From the IMG/VR virus record IMGVR_UViG_3300042934_000801, positions 1-63,304 of that record: a stretch of 63,304 nucleotides of DNA. One strand, 5' to 3'. The notes under the pieces are model-generated. The model was not told the DNA's origin. It searched no databases and saw nothing but the letters and a program-made list of their open reading frames with translations. Each line of letters starts with the position of its first letter. The stretch's first letter is position 1. The position numbers and the translations under genes were made by a program. Origin of the DNA: a virus. Shown here piece after piece: positions 42,038-50,428 of the stretch.

Positions 42038-42497
42038 TCGGGCCACCGCCGCTCCAATCGCAATCGCCCGACAGTTCGATGAAGCCTTGGACGTTTTCGA
42101 TAGGGAACTGCAGGACGGTCTCGCCGATCGGGGTGCTCCACAGCCCGACGACGTCCTGCTTATTCGCTCCTGCCCATTGCCACGCGTTGCACGCTGCAAC
42201 GTGTGGTGTCTGGTCGGCCGGGCCGACGTAAGTGCCGACCCATACCCCGGGCTGGAGGCCAGGTAGATCGGACGCGGGGTTGTTCACGGCGAATGTCTGC
42301 GAGGCGGCACGGGTCGTGGTCGCGGAGATGACCAACGTCCCAGCGGCGGACACCGGCGGATTAGAACGCGACGGCTGCGCCGGCGCAGCCGGACTCGTCA
42401 CGGTAACCGTTTCGGCGGGGGCCGCGGAGTCGGTCTGCGCGCCGCATCCGACGGTGACGCCGCACAGCGCCAGCGCGGTGATTCCTGTGCGGATCAC
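42030..42497 (-). CDS. Lipoprotein co-transcribed with the repressor
   Basis: The product is 155 aa. GTG 42497 gives VIRTGITALALCGVTVGCG, a lipoprotein signal with cysteine after TVG. A T/S/P-rich linker follows, then a compact domain with two further cysteines (HVAACNAWQW...SGDCDW). It starts in a GTGA overlap with the repressor stop, so it is made in lysogens and placed outside the membrane, where it could block adsorption or DNA entry of related phages. Confidence 0.72.
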   Translation of the reverse strand: MIRTGITALALCGVTVGCGAQTDSAAPAETVTVTSPAAPAQPSRSNPPVSAAGTLVISATTTRAASQTFAVNNPASDLPGLQPGVWVGTYVGPADQTPHVAACNAWQWAGANKQDVVGLWSTPIGETVLQFPIENVQGFIELSGDCDWSGGGPSE

Positions 42498-43981
42498 TCG
42501 TCGCTGCCCGGGTCTTGGGATTCCTCGCCGCCAGCTTCGCCCTGCTCGGACCGCCCTGGCGTGTAGTCGCGCGGTGTGATGCGTGCGGCGGCCGCTAACG
42601 CGCCGGAGTATCGAGTTCCTGTAGTGGCGAGCGTCAGAGACTGCAGATGTGAATCGAGCTCGGCGATCAACCGAGCGGCGTCCGCAGATACCAGCACTTC
42701 TTCGGTGTCCGCAGATACCTGCACATTTTGAAGCCTTTCCCGGGCTCGTCCAAGCGCCGCAGTCAAGGACGACAGCTGGGCAAGTTGCCCGGCCGGTGTA
42801 TCCGCGGCCGGAGTGAGAGATCGGAGGGTTTCTTCCAGCTCCTCCGACACGCCGAGCGACGGATCGAGCTCGTCCATCATCTGAAACAGTTCGCGCAGTT
42901 TCTGCGGTATCCACGGGGGCACTAGACCGTCTGGAAACAGTGCAATTATCGGCTGGACATCACCGCTCCGGCTCGTGGCGTCCCCCCGCTCTAATTGGCC
43001 TGGTGTGCTTCCCTCGGGGGCGGTGCGAGCGGCGATGAGGTGACGTTGGACGGAAGGCTCGTGAGTCGCAGACAGGCCGGACTCGATCCATGCGGCCTTG
43101 TCAAGCCGTAGTCGACGCACCAAGTCGCGTAGTAAATCCCCATGCAGCACTGCAGGTTTGCGGAGCACCACGGTCGGAGCCTTCGCGGCAATGTCTTCCA
43201 GCAATGGGATGAACGTCTCGCTGGTCGTTGCGAAGAAGTCGAATGCCTTGATGGCGGCGTCGATCTGTTGCGGTGTGGCGTGCAGGTCAACCATCTGCAT
43301 GGCGTCCAACGTGTCGACGGTTGCGGCTTCGTAGCGTTCGACGGCGAGATAGAACACAGCGACTGTGGTGTCGACGTCGTCGTCGGGTGTCAGCGATGAC
43401 AGCGTCGTCACAGCGTCGATCAGAGCCATGGTTGTCGCATGCTGCGCTTCGATGACCGCATGGTCGATCGTTGCCGCTTCGAGTTTCGGCAGTACCGCAG
43501 CGTCGAGCTCGAAAACCACGTTCGTCTGCGGGATGGCGAAGTCGATGGACGCGGCAGGCTTGGCATTTCCCAGGTCGGCATCTTTCAAAAGGCCTGCGAC
43601 GGCTTTCTCCGCAACGCTGCCGTGTTCTAACGCATTCTGAACCATCCGCTCTTTTCCTAGCTCGGAGCGACTACGCACCCCTTTCATGCGTCGCTGGACT
43701 TCGGCGAGTAGTTCGTCGTCGGTGAGGGCGTCTGGCCCGCGGTGAATCTCGATGGCTTCCGCTGCTTCAGTGCCGGTGAGGTAGCCAGCGGCGACCAACG
43801 CCTCGACAGGCGGTCTGCCGTAGGCGCGGCTGAATACGACGACCGATTGAGCGCTGGGCTCGTTGTGTCCTTTGGACCACCGGGAGATGACTGTGGTGCC
43901 GATGCCTGAGACGTCGGCAATCTTCTTCTGTTCATCCGTCCCGGCAATCCGAGTCACGTAGTTCCACCACTCATTGGCCAC
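42494..43981 (-). CDS. rep: Immunity repressor (long form)
   Basis: The product is 495 aa from GTG 43981 (ANEWWNYVTRIAGTDEQKK). Residues about 8-65 form the helix-turn-helix (KIADVSGIGTTVISRWSKG) followed by AYGRPPVEALVAAGYL and DDELLAEVQRRM, the usual mycobacteriophage repressor sequence. The remaining 400 residues are helical with no recognised domain, far longer than typical repressors. The frame is open to 44158, but that would cross the operators. It lies divergent from Cro and is first in an eight-gene leftward operon. Confidence 0.82.
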   Translation of the reverse strand: MANEWWNYVTRIAGTDEQKKIADVSGIGTTVISRWSKGHNEPSAQSVVVFSRAYGRPPVEALVAAGYLTGTEAAEAIEIHRGPDALTDDELLAEVQRRMKGVRSRSELGKERMVQNALEHGSVAEKAVAGLLKDADLGNAKPAASIDFAIPQTNVVFELDAAVLPKLEAATIDHAVIEAQHATTMALIDAVTTLSSLTPDDDVDTTVAVFYLAVERYEAATVDTLDAMQMVDLHATPQQIDAAIKAFDFFATTSETFIPLLEDIAAKAPTVVLRKPAVLHGDLLRDLVRRLRLDKAAWIESGLSATHEPSVQRHLIAARTAPEGSTPGQLERGDATSRSGDVQPIIALFPDGLVPPWIPQKLRELFQMMDELDPSLGVSEELEETLRSLTPAADTPAGQLAQLSSLTAALGRARERLQNVQVSADTEEVLVSADAARLIAELDSHLQSLTLATTGTRYSGALAAAARITPRDYTPGRSEQGEAGGEESQDPGSDE

Positions 43982-43993
43982 ACAACCAGCGTA

Positions 43994-44007
43994 TTGCGCC
44001 CACGCAA
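43994..44007. promoter_or_regulatory. Operator 1 (TTGCG-n4-CGCAA)
   Basis: TTGCGcccaCGCAA, a perfect 5-bp inverted repeat 13 bases from the repressor start. Same half-sites and spacing as the other two sites in this divergent gap. Confidence 0.7.
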
Positions 44008-44027
44008 GATTCTGGGCTGCCAAAACG

Positions 44028-44047
44028 CACTTGCGTCCACGCAAGTG
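44028..44047. promoter_or_regulatory. Operator 2 (strongest palindrome)
   Basis: CACTTGCGtccaCGCAAGTG, a perfect 8-bp inverted repeat with a 4-base centre. Longest of three related sites, so probably the highest-affinity repressor or Cro site. Confidence 0.8.
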
Positions 44048-44128
44048 CCCAGCAGGTGGACTTACACGGTTGTCTTTCAGCACTGCATAGGCGCAATCAG
44101 CCACCGTTACCGAACCGTGACCTTTCTT

Positions 44129-44146
44129 GATTGCGCGTATGCAATC
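44129..44146. promoter_or_regulatory. Operator 3, overlapping the probable early promoter
   Basis: GATTGCgcgtatGCAATC contains TTGCG-n4-TGCAA. It covers a possible -35 (TTGCGC, 44131-44136) spaced 17 bases from TACATT (44154-44159) in front of Cro, so repressor bound here would shut off the rightward early promoter. Confidence 0.7.
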
Positions 44147-44210
44147 CCTCCCGTACATTCAATCGCATGGCCGCAAGATTGCAGGCCAGGGGCTTAGAAG
44201 GAGGTGAAGG

Positions 44211-44453
44211 GTGTTGGCCACTCTCGAACTGAACCAGGCCGGACTGGCAAAGATTCGCCGCCTCTCAGGGCTGAAGTTTGACCACGAACTCGCTACCCGA
44301 ATCAAGGTCGACGCGACCACCGTGTCCCGCGTACTCACAGGCAAGAGCGCACCCGGACCGCGATTCATTGCGGGCTGCGTCGAGGCATTCGGCGCCGACT
44401 GCTTCACCGACCTCTTCAACGTCGTCCCTGACGACGAGCAGGTGGTCGCATGA
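44211..44453 (+). CDS. cro: Cro-like HTH protein
   Basis: The product is 80 aa, GTG start after AAGGAGGTGA. An XRE-type helix-turn-helix is visible (GLAKIRRLSGLKFDHELATR, then VDATTVSRVLTGKSAPG). First rightward gene opposite the repressor, which is the Cro position. ATGA overlap with the antirepressor. Confidence 0.8.
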   Translation: MLATLELNQAGLAKIRRLSGLKFDHELATRIKVDATTVSRVLTGKSAPGPRFIAGCVEAFGADCFTDLFNVVPDDEQVVA

Positions 44454-45232
44454 CCGTCGTCGAGCTGTTCACCTACGACACAAACCACGTCCGTGTGCTC
44501 CGCGATGAGGACGGCGAGCCGTGGTTTGTGCTGGCCGACCTCTGCCGAGTCCTTGCCATCCGCAACGGCCGCGATGTGGCAGCACGTCTCACCGGTGACC
44601 AAAAGGGTGTCGCTCAGATCGACACCCTTGGCGGCACCCAGCAGATGACCACTGTCAGTGAGTCGGGCATGTACGAGGTGGTCATCCGCTCCGACAAGCC
44701 GGAAGCGGCCACCTTCCGTCGCTGGATCACCGGCGAAGTACTGCCGGCAATCCGCAAGACCGGCACCTACTCGCGCTACCCCGCGGCTCCCGCGCAGCTG
44801 CCGTCCAAAAAGGAACTCGCTCAGTGGGTGGTCGAGGCCGAGGAACGCGCCGAAGCTGCCGAGGCCCGTGCCCGCGAGCTCGCCGCACCCGCATCAGCAT
44901 GGAACGAACTGGCCGAAGCCAAGGGCGACTACTCCGTCGCAGACGCAGCGAAAGTGCTCAGCCGCGACCCGCACATCAGCACCGGCGAGCGCCGCCTGTT
45001 CGCCGCGATGGCAGCCAAGTCGTGGATCCACCGGCGCGGCGGCCGGTGGCGCGCATATCAGTCGCAGGTCGACAACGGCCGCCTGGTCGAAAAGGTCAAC
45101 CGCCCGTACCTGAACAGCGCCGAAGAGATGGTCGTCCCGGCCCCCACGATCCGGATTACACCCAAGGGGCTCACCGCGCTGCACCAGATGCTGGGCGGCA
45201 GTGGACAACTCGCACTGGTGGCTGTCTCATGA
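44450..45232 (+). CDS. Antirepressor (BRO-N and KilAC domains)
   Basis: The product is 260 aa. Residues about 1-105 are a BRO-N domain (VRVLRDEDGEPWFVLADLC, FRRWITGEVLPAIRKTGTY). A coiled-coil linker (about 120-150) leads to a KilAC/ANT domain (DYSVADAAKVLSRDPHIS...IRITPKGLTALHQML). Such proteins free phages from repressor control. Directly after Cro with an ATGA overlap. Confidence 0.88.
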   Translation: MTVVELFTYDTNHVRVLRDEDGEPWFVLADLCRVLAIRNGRDVAARLTGDQKGVAQIDTLGGTQQMTTVSESGMYEVVIRSDKPEAATFRRWITGEVLPAIRKTGTYSRYPAAPAQLPSKKELAQWVVEAEERAEAAEARARELAAPASAWNELAEAKGDYSVADAAKVLSRDPHISTGERRLFAAMAAKSWIHRRGGRWRAYQSQVDNGRLVEKVNRPYLNSAEEMVVPAPTIRITPKGLTALHQMLGGSGQLALVAVS

Positions 45233-45504
45233 CCGCGCCGTCGACCGTGAGCCTCGAGGAGTACGCCGACGCGCTTCTCGGCGGACACGAACCGGCCCAG
45301 CTGCAGTGGCTGACCAAGCACCTGCGCGGCGAATCCAAGCCTGTGCTGCCCGGATTCAAGGTCGGCCGGAAGTGGCGCGCCACCGAGGCTGACATCGAAA
45401 CGGCGATCGAACTGCTGCGCCCGCAGCGTGTGCAGATGCCCGTGGTGCCGTCGGTGTCGAGCATGTCGAAGACATCGCAGCGGCGTCTGGGGCTGGCCCA
45501 ATGA
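45229..45504 (+). CDS. HTH protein, possible excisionase
   Basis: The product is 91 aa. LQWLTKHLRGESKPVLPGFKV-G-RKWRATEADIETAIELL looks like a MerR/excise-type winged helix. Small basic HTH proteins after the antirepressor are often recombination directionality factors; no direct proof here. ATGA overlaps on both sides. Confidence 0.6.
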   Translation: MTAPSTVSLEEYADALLGGHEPAQLQWLTKHLRGESKPVLPGFKVGRKWRATEADIETAIELLRPQRVQMPVVPSVSSMSKTSQRRLGLAQ

Positions 45505-45647
45505 CCACGTTCCTGTCGACATTCGGCCCGGTACTGCTGCTCGGCGGCGCACTGGCCGCCGGCGTCATCGCCATCGTCCGCGGTCTCGGCGCCGAACCGC
45601 CGGCCGAATTCAATGCGTGGCCCGACGAACTGTGGAGGCAGCTGTGA
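45501..45647 (+). CDS. Small membrane protein
   Basis: The product is 48 aa with one transmembrane helix near the N-terminus (PVLLLGGALAAGVIAIV) and an acidic tail. Overlaps at both ends (ATGA, GTGA) show it is part of the early operon. Function unknown. Confidence 0.62.
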   Translation: MTTFLSTFGPVLLLGGALAAGVIAIVRGLGAEPPAEFNAWPDELWRQL

Positions 45648-45964
45648 CCCGCGCCTCGCGCAGCGCGCGCGTGATCGCCAACGCTCTTGACCGCGTGCTC
45701 GGTGTCGCTGCACCCATGGACCCGACTGTCAAGGCAGGTGTCGCCGCGGCCGCCGACTCGAAGGCCGTGATCGCTGCGCCGAACACCGTGGATCTGCTGA
45801 ACCAGGCCGCGGCCCTGATTGCCGCGATGGCACCCGGGTCAGCGCACGCAGAGAGCGCCGCGTTCCTCGTACCCGAGCTGCAGTGCCGTGCAGCGGCCCT
45901 TGCTGAGCAGCAGCACCCGAACGTCACTGCAGCACTACAGCTTTTCCCGCAACACACCCGCTGA
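45644..45964 (+). CDS. Early hypothetical protein, alanine-rich
   Basis: The product is 106 aa from GTG 45644 (TRASRSARVIANALDRVLG). It is alanine-rich and helical, without membrane spans. The frame is open further back, but the GTGA overlap fixes the likely start. No family recognised. Confidence 0.58.
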   Translation: MTRASRSARVIANALDRVLGVAAPMDPTVKAGVAAAADSKAVIAAPNTVDLLNQAAALIAAMAPGSAHAESAAFLVPELQCRAAALAEQQHPNVTAALQLFPQHTR

Positions 45965-45989
45965 TCACCCACCACCAAAGGACAACGCC

Positions 45990-46253
45990 ATGAAGAACAT
46001 CGTCGCCATCATCCCGGCCGCTGCAGTCGCCGCCTCGATCCTCCTCGCCGCCCCGGCGGCCGCCGAGCCAACCGAACCGTCGGACCCGTTCGCCTCAGTC
46101 GAGCGGTGGAACCCCGGCCTCATCTTCGAACCCCGCAGCGGCGCCAAGGACAACGACATGGGCCCGCGCAAATCGGTGGGATTCGAAGTCCACACCGTGC
46201 GCCAGGTCGGCGACCCCGGCTTCGGACCGAAGCCGATGCGCCCACGCCCCTAA
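45990..46253 (+). CDS. Small secreted protein
   Basis: The product is 87 aa. A signal peptide (MKNIVAIIPAAAVAASILL...AAAEP) with an AAA cleavage site is followed by a short acidic, proline-rich mature part. AAAGGAC precedes the ATG. Early-operon proteins exported by the host may alter the envelope; no function can be assigned. Confidence 0.65.
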   Translation: MKNIVAIIPAAAVAASILLAAPAAAEPTEPSDPFASVERWNPGLIFEPRSGAKDNDMGPRKSVGFEVHTVRQVGDPGFGPKPMRPRP

Positions 46254-46262
46254 ACGAGTAAT

Positions 46263-46294
46263 GGCCCGCCCCCGGAGTCAGCCGGGAACGGGCC
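46263..46294 (+). promoter_or_regulatory. Hairpin between early genes
   Basis: GGCCCG-CC-CCCGG, loop AGTCAG, CCGGG-AA-CGGGCC: 11 paired bases around a small internal loop, no U tract. A possible attenuator or mRNA processing site in the 77-bp gap 46254-46330, which otherwise holds only the ribosome site of the next gene. Confidence 0.5.
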
Positions 46295-46330
46295 CGACAA
46301 CGGAATCACCCAGTCGAAAGGAATCATCCG

Positions 46331-46630
46331 ATGTCAGCACCAACCATAGCCGAGCAGGGCTACGAACTCCGCGAGTCAACGACCAGGAGCGGCGCACTGC
46401 GCATCGAGGCGTGCATCCGCGACGAGTACCACAGGGACGGCGTCGTCGGGATCGCGGCAGCCCTCGGAGTCGAGACCAGAACCGGGACGGTGTGGCTGAT
46501 CGTGGCACGCCCCACGACTGCGGCGAACTTCGAAATGCCCGGCAGCACTCTGAAAGCCGAGTCCAGAGACGGTGCTGTCGAGTGGCTGCAGCACCTGGCC
46601 ACACTCCACATCAAGGCGGCTGCGGCATGA
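46331..46630 (+). CDS. Early hypothetical protein
   Basis: The product is 99 aa. Mixed alpha/beta (YELRESTTRSGALRIEACIRD; GTVWLIVARPTTAA), no cysteines beyond one, no signal. AAAGGAA lies upstream. No family recognised. Confidence 0.58.
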   Translation: MSAPTIAEQGYELRESTTRSGALRIEACIRDEYHRDGVVGIAAALGVETRTGTVWLIVARPTTAANFEMPGSTLKAESRDGAVEWLQHLATLHIKAAAA

Positions 46631-47067
46631 GGCCCGAAGACTTCACCCCCGACATCCACTGGACGCCGATAGCCAGCCGTGACCGCCGCCGGCCGCGCAC
46701 CCGCATCGGCCGCGCCGTACGGAAGCTGTTCGGTCAGTGGTGGATCTACACCACCTATATCGGTGCGATCGTCGGCGCCGCGCTGTACTTCCTCGCCGCG
46801 CCGGCCGCCGCCGACGAGCAGGTCATCACGTTCTCGGCCCCCGCGGTCAAGTACGTCGCCGAGCATGGCGTCGAAGTCTGCACCACCCTCGACGCCTCCA
46901 CCCCGGCGCAGGTCGGCGAACTCCTGCACAAAATGCGGTGGCTCGGCGACCTGACCGACCAGCAGGCCAGCGAAGCCCTGTACTTCTCGGTGATCAGCAT
47001 CTGCCCGATCCACCTGGCGCTGCTCGACGCCTACATCGACACCACCCACCAGGTGGTCATCGCATGA
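46627..47067 (+). CDS. DUF732-domain membrane/exported protein
   Basis: The product is 146 aa. A cytoplasmic basic N-terminus, one hydrophobic span (about residues 42-62, ending AAPAAAD) and a C-terminal DUF732-type domain (VKYVAEHGVEVCTTLDAST...LTDQQASEALYFSVISICP) with two cysteines. DUF732 proteins are mostly mycobacterial and exported, which supports the host assignment. ATGA overlap upstream. Confidence 0.72.
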   Translation: MRPEDFTPDIHWTPIASRDRRRPRTRIGRAVRKLFGQWWIYTTYIGAIVGAALYFLAAPAAADEQVITFSAPAVKYVAEHGVEVCTTLDASTPAQVGELLHKMRWLGDLTDQQASEALYFSVISICPIHLALLDAYIDTTHQVVIA

Positions 47068-47816
47068 GCCGACGCCCCGACAAACAGTGCCGCCGACCGG
47101 CCTGCGATAGCCGGGTCGACCGAGCAGGACTGTGTCAGAAGCACTACCGGGCGTCGAAGGACCGCGGGTTCATTGACTCGACCGCTGTTCGCGCGCACAT
47201 CACCGCACTCAACGAGACCGGGATGTCGTTTCGCGCCATCGCTTACGAAGCCGCGATGACTGAGTACGGAGTCCGACTGATTCTCGAGAACACCCGGGTG
47301 CAGAAGAACACGGCTGAACGGATCTTCGCCATCCCGGTCGGCGGGGGCAACGGTCTGGTCACCGCGTTGGGCACCCGACGCCGGGTGCAAGCCCTGGCCG
47401 CGATCGGATGGCCACAACAGGAGATCGCCGCCAGAGTCGGCGAGAAACCGCGGCATCTGAGCCAGTTCCTGCGGCGCGACCAGATTCGCGCCGACAAGGT
47501 GCGCCGAATCAGAGCTGTGTTCGACGAACTGTCCACGACACCAGGGCCGTCGGAGATATCTCGGAAACGTGCGCAGCGCGCCGGCTGGCCGCCGCCGCTG
47601 GCCTGGGATGACGACACGATCGACGACCCGAAAGCCAAGCCGCAACACAACATCCGCCGGCCGCTGCGGTTCGCCGAGCAGTACGAGGAGCTGCTGGAGC
47701 TGAAGCGCGCGAAGAAGGCAGACGAGGTAGCCCGGGAACTGGGGATGACGGCCGAGAACGCCGAGCGCCAGATCCAGCGGTACCGCGAAGCGCAACGAAA
47801 GGCCATTGCATCGTGA
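47064..47816 (+). CDS. HTH DNA-binding protein with N-terminal zinc motif
   Basis: The product is 250 aa. N-terminus CRRPACDSRVDRAGLCQKHY looks like a small zinc finger. Two helix-turn-helix segments follow (GMSFRAIAYEAAMTEYGVRLI and GWPQQEIAARVGEKPRHLSQF), and a C-terminal helix that resembles a third. Proteins of this type are common early in mycobacteriophages and are probably regulators. Confidence 0.7.
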   Translation: MSRRPDKQCRRPACDSRVDRAGLCQKHYRASKDRGFIDSTAVRAHITALNETGMSFRAIAYEAAMTEYGVRLILENTRVQKNTAERIFAIPVGGGNGLVTALGTRRRVQALAAIGWPQQEIAARVGEKPRHLSQFLRRDQIRADKVRRIRAVFDELSTTPGPSEISRKRAQRAGWPPPLAWDDDTIDDPKAKPQHNIRRPLRFAEQYEELLELKRAKKADEVARELGMTAENAERQIQRYREAQRKAIAS

Positions 47817-48745
47817 CTCTGACCGCTGGCGTGTTCCGCCGGGGCCAGCCCGGCTACATCGCCCCAGGCACCGACGAGTGGCTGCAGTGCATCACCCCAT
47901 CGAAGGTCGCCGCGATCCTGGGTGTGTCGCGGTGGGAGTCTCCCTACAGCCTGTGGCATCGGATGAAGAAACTGGTCCCGCCGGAGGATCCGAAGGACAT
48001 CTTCCAGATCGGCCACGACTACGAGCCGGCCGCGGCGAACCGGTACCGCAGCCTGAACGAGGGATGGAAGCTGTCCCCGGGCGAGGTGCAGTTCGTGCTG
48101 CCCGAGTCGGCATTCGGCTTCCCCGCGGTGTGCACTCTGGACCGGCGCGGTAGCCGCGGCCGCTCGCGCCGCGTCGTCGAGTTCAAGACGGCCCGGCATA
48201 TGGAGGACTGGGGCGACGACTTCACCGACCAGTGTCCCGAGGACTACGCCGCGCAGGTACTGGCTCAGATGCTGTTCACCGGCTGGACCGACCATCCTGG
48301 CCATCTGCTGGTGCTGGGCCCGTACTTCAACGAGCACATCTACGAGATCCCGTTCGACCTGGGTGTCACGGCATGGATTGTGCAGGCGTGCAGCGAGTTC
48401 TACGCATCGCTGAGCCAGGACACCCCGCCGCCACTCGATGACAGCGTGCCCACCTACCAGTGCGTGCGCGAGCTGCACCCCGACATCGACGGCGGCACCG
48501 TCGAGGTTGACGCGGACCTGGGCGTCGCGGTGCACAACGCCAACGACGAACTCAAGGCCGCCGAGACACGCCTGCGCGGACTGAAGACACGGCTGCTCGA
48601 CCAGATGGGCAACGCCCAGCACGCGGTCATGGGTGACCTCAAGGTCGCCACCCGCAGCCCCCACGGGCGTGGGGGAGTGGCACTCAACCTCGCCCGCAAG
48701 CATCCCGCCATCCAAGCCAACGACCTGAGGAGCAAGAGCGCATGA
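47813..48745 (+). CDS. YqaJ-type exonuclease (RecE/lambda Exo-like)
   Basis: The product is 310 aa. ITPSKVAAILGVSRWESPY and GHDYEPAAANRY are the YqaJ recombinase N-terminal motifs; the PD-(D/E)XK active site is Asp110 and Glu123-x-Lys125 (VVEFKTAR). It makes single-stranded tails for the RecT-type annealing protein encoded immediately downstream (ATGA overlap). GTG start. Confidence 0.88.
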   Translation: MTLTAGVFRRGQPGYIAPGTDEWLQCITPSKVAAILGVSRWESPYSLWHRMKKLVPPEDPKDIFQIGHDYEPAAANRYRSLNEGWKLSPGEVQFVLPESAFGFPAVCTLDRRGSRGRSRRVVEFKTARHMEDWGDDFTDQCPEDYAAQVLAQMLFTGWTDHPGHLLVLGPYFNEHIYEIPFDLGVTAWIVQACSEFYASLSQDTPPPLDDSVPTYQCVRELHPDIDGGTVEVDADLGVAVHNANDELKAAETRLRGLKTRLLDQMGNAQHAVMGDLKVATRSPHGRGGVALNLARKHPAIQANDLRSKSA

Positions 48746-49992
48746 GCACCACCACACAGGACCGCACCGAGAACCTCGTCGACGCCGCCACACAGGCCGC
48801 CCAGGAAGCCGGCGCGAAGACACTCGCCCGCATCGAATCGACACAGGATCGCTTCACCCCTGACCAGATCGCGATCCTGCGCCAGCTCGGCGTCGAGGAC
48901 GCAACCGACGGCGACCTGAACCTGTTCTTCCACGTCTGCCGCACAACCGGTTTGGACCCATTCCGCAAGCAGATCTACATGATCGGCCGCAACACCAAGG
49001 TCACCGAGTGGGTCGACAACGGCGAAGGCAGTCGCCGCAAGGTCGAGCGGTACGTCACGAAATACACGATCCAGACCGGCATCGACGGATACCGCCGCAA
49101 CGGTCGAGAGGCCGCGAAGATGCTCGGCGACGAGCTCGCCTTTGACGGCCCGTACTGGTGCGGCGAGAACGGCCAGTGGACCGACGTCTGGGTGTCGAAA
49201 GACGCTCCGCTGGCTGCGAAGTACACGATCTTCCGCAACGGCGAGCCGTTCACCGGTATCGCGCACTTCGACGAGTTCGTGCAGACCAACGTCACCTACG
49301 AGGGCAGCGGTCAGGCTCGCAGGAAGGTCGGCGAGGAGCCGAACTCGATGTGGGCGAAGATGCCACGCAACCAGATCGCGAAGTGCGCCGAGGCGCTCGC
49401 GTGGCGGCGCGCGTACCCGGATGACTTCTCCGGGCTGATCCTCGAGGACGCCTCGCTGCCGACGGTGATCGACCAGGACGGCAACGTCGAGGACGACAAG
49501 CCGAAACAGCAGCGCCAGGGCGGCCGCGGTGTCGGCGGTCTGCGGGACCGGGCGCGCGCCGCGCAGAAGGAAACGATCGACGCCGAAGTAGTCGACGATC
49601 CCGCAGCGGGTACCACCGAAATGCCTCCAGAGCCCGAATCGGCGCAGGTCGACCGGGATACCCCGGCCGACAGCCCCGCAGACGCCCCGACAACCGACCT
49701 CCGTAAGGCCGCACGCGACCAGCTGAACAAGGCCATCTTCGCCACCTTCGGCGACATCGGCATGAGCAACGACGACAAGCGCGCCGACCGCCTCATCGTC
49801 ATCCGCGCGATCGTCGACCGCGACATCGACTCTTCGAAGGAACTCACCGACGACGAGCTACAGAAGCTCCGCAACGGGCTCATCAGCCGCAAGCAGGCCG
49901 GAACGCTCGAAGCCGACGTCAACGACTGGCTCAATCTGGCGGCGATCAAGGAAGCCGATACAGCTGAAGCCGAAGGGGCACAGCAGAAATGA
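48742..49992 (+). CDS. recT: RecT-type single-strand annealing protein
   Basis: The product is 416 aa. FFHVCRTTGLDPFRKQIYMI, QTGIDGYRRNGR and KCAEALAWRRAYPDDFSGL are hallmark RecT/Bet motifs in residues about 40-235. The rest is an acidic, low-complexity linker and a C-terminal helical part that may bind host proteins. Works with the upstream exonuclease in recombination. Confidence 0.92.
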   Translation: MSTTTQDRTENLVDAATQAAQEAGAKTLARIESTQDRFTPDQIAILRQLGVEDATDGDLNLFFHVCRTTGLDPFRKQIYMIGRNTKVTEWVDNGEGSRRKVERYVTKYTIQTGIDGYRRNGREAAKMLGDELAFDGPYWCGENGQWTDVWVSKDAPLAAKYTIFRNGEPFTGIAHFDEFVQTNVTYEGSGQARRKVGEEPNSMWAKMPRNQIAKCAEALAWRRAYPDDFSGLILEDASLPTVIDQDGNVEDDKPKQQRQGGRGVGGLRDRARAAQKETIDAEVVDDPAAGTTEMPPEPESAQVDRDTPADSPADAPTTDLRKAARDQLNKAIFATFGDIGMSNDDKRADRLIVIRAIVDRDIDSSKELTDDELQKLRNGLISRKQAGTLEADVNDWLNLAAIKEADTAEAEGAQQK

Positions 49993-50228
49993 TCACTATC
50001 CACGTCACCCCCGCCAAGCGCCGGTTCTCCCGCCGCAAACAGTGGAAGTTCGCCGTCACCACCGGCAACAACGAGCCAATCGACCCGCGGGACACCTACA
50101 CGAATGTCGGTGACATCCGCGACATCTGGGACCGCATCGTTCGGTCCGCCGAAACGGTCGAACTGGTCGTCCACTACCAGTCCGGATCACGCACCACCGT
50201 GCTGCGTCCGGGTCCGGAGGTCAGCTGA
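49989..50228 (+). CDS. Early hypothetical protein
   Basis: The product is 79 aa, basic N-terminus with strands (KRRFSRRKQWKFAVTTGNNE) and a helix (VGDIRDIWDRIVRSAE), an arrangement similar to DUF1508-type small folds. ATGA overlap with the RecT gene. Function unknown. Confidence 0.58.
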   Translation: MITIHVTPAKRRFSRRKQWKFAVTTGNNEPIDPRDTYTNVGDIRDIWDRIVRSAETVELVVHYQSGSRTTVLRPGPEVS

Positions 50229-50428
50229 TGCCTGCTACCGACGTCGAGATCGAGGTCTACCCGATCTTCAACCGCCACACCCACACCGGCTACCCGCTGC
50301 GCTGGCGCACACGCAACCCGGTCAACGGCCGCGTCAAGTCCTACAAGGACCAGGCCGCAGCCCTCGCATCCATCCCCGCCGGCGTCAAGCAGTCCGCCAT
50401 CAAGGTCTGGAACCACATCCGCCGATGA
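50228..50428 (+). CDS. Early hypothetical protein
   Basis: The product is 66 aa, strands with many arginines (GYPLRWRTRNPVNGRVKSYKD). TGATG overlap upstream and ATGA overlap downstream. No family recognised. Confidence 0.58.
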   Translation: MPATDVEIEVYPIFNRHTHTGYPLRWRTRNPVNGRVKSYKDQAAALASIPAGVKQSAIKVWNHIRR

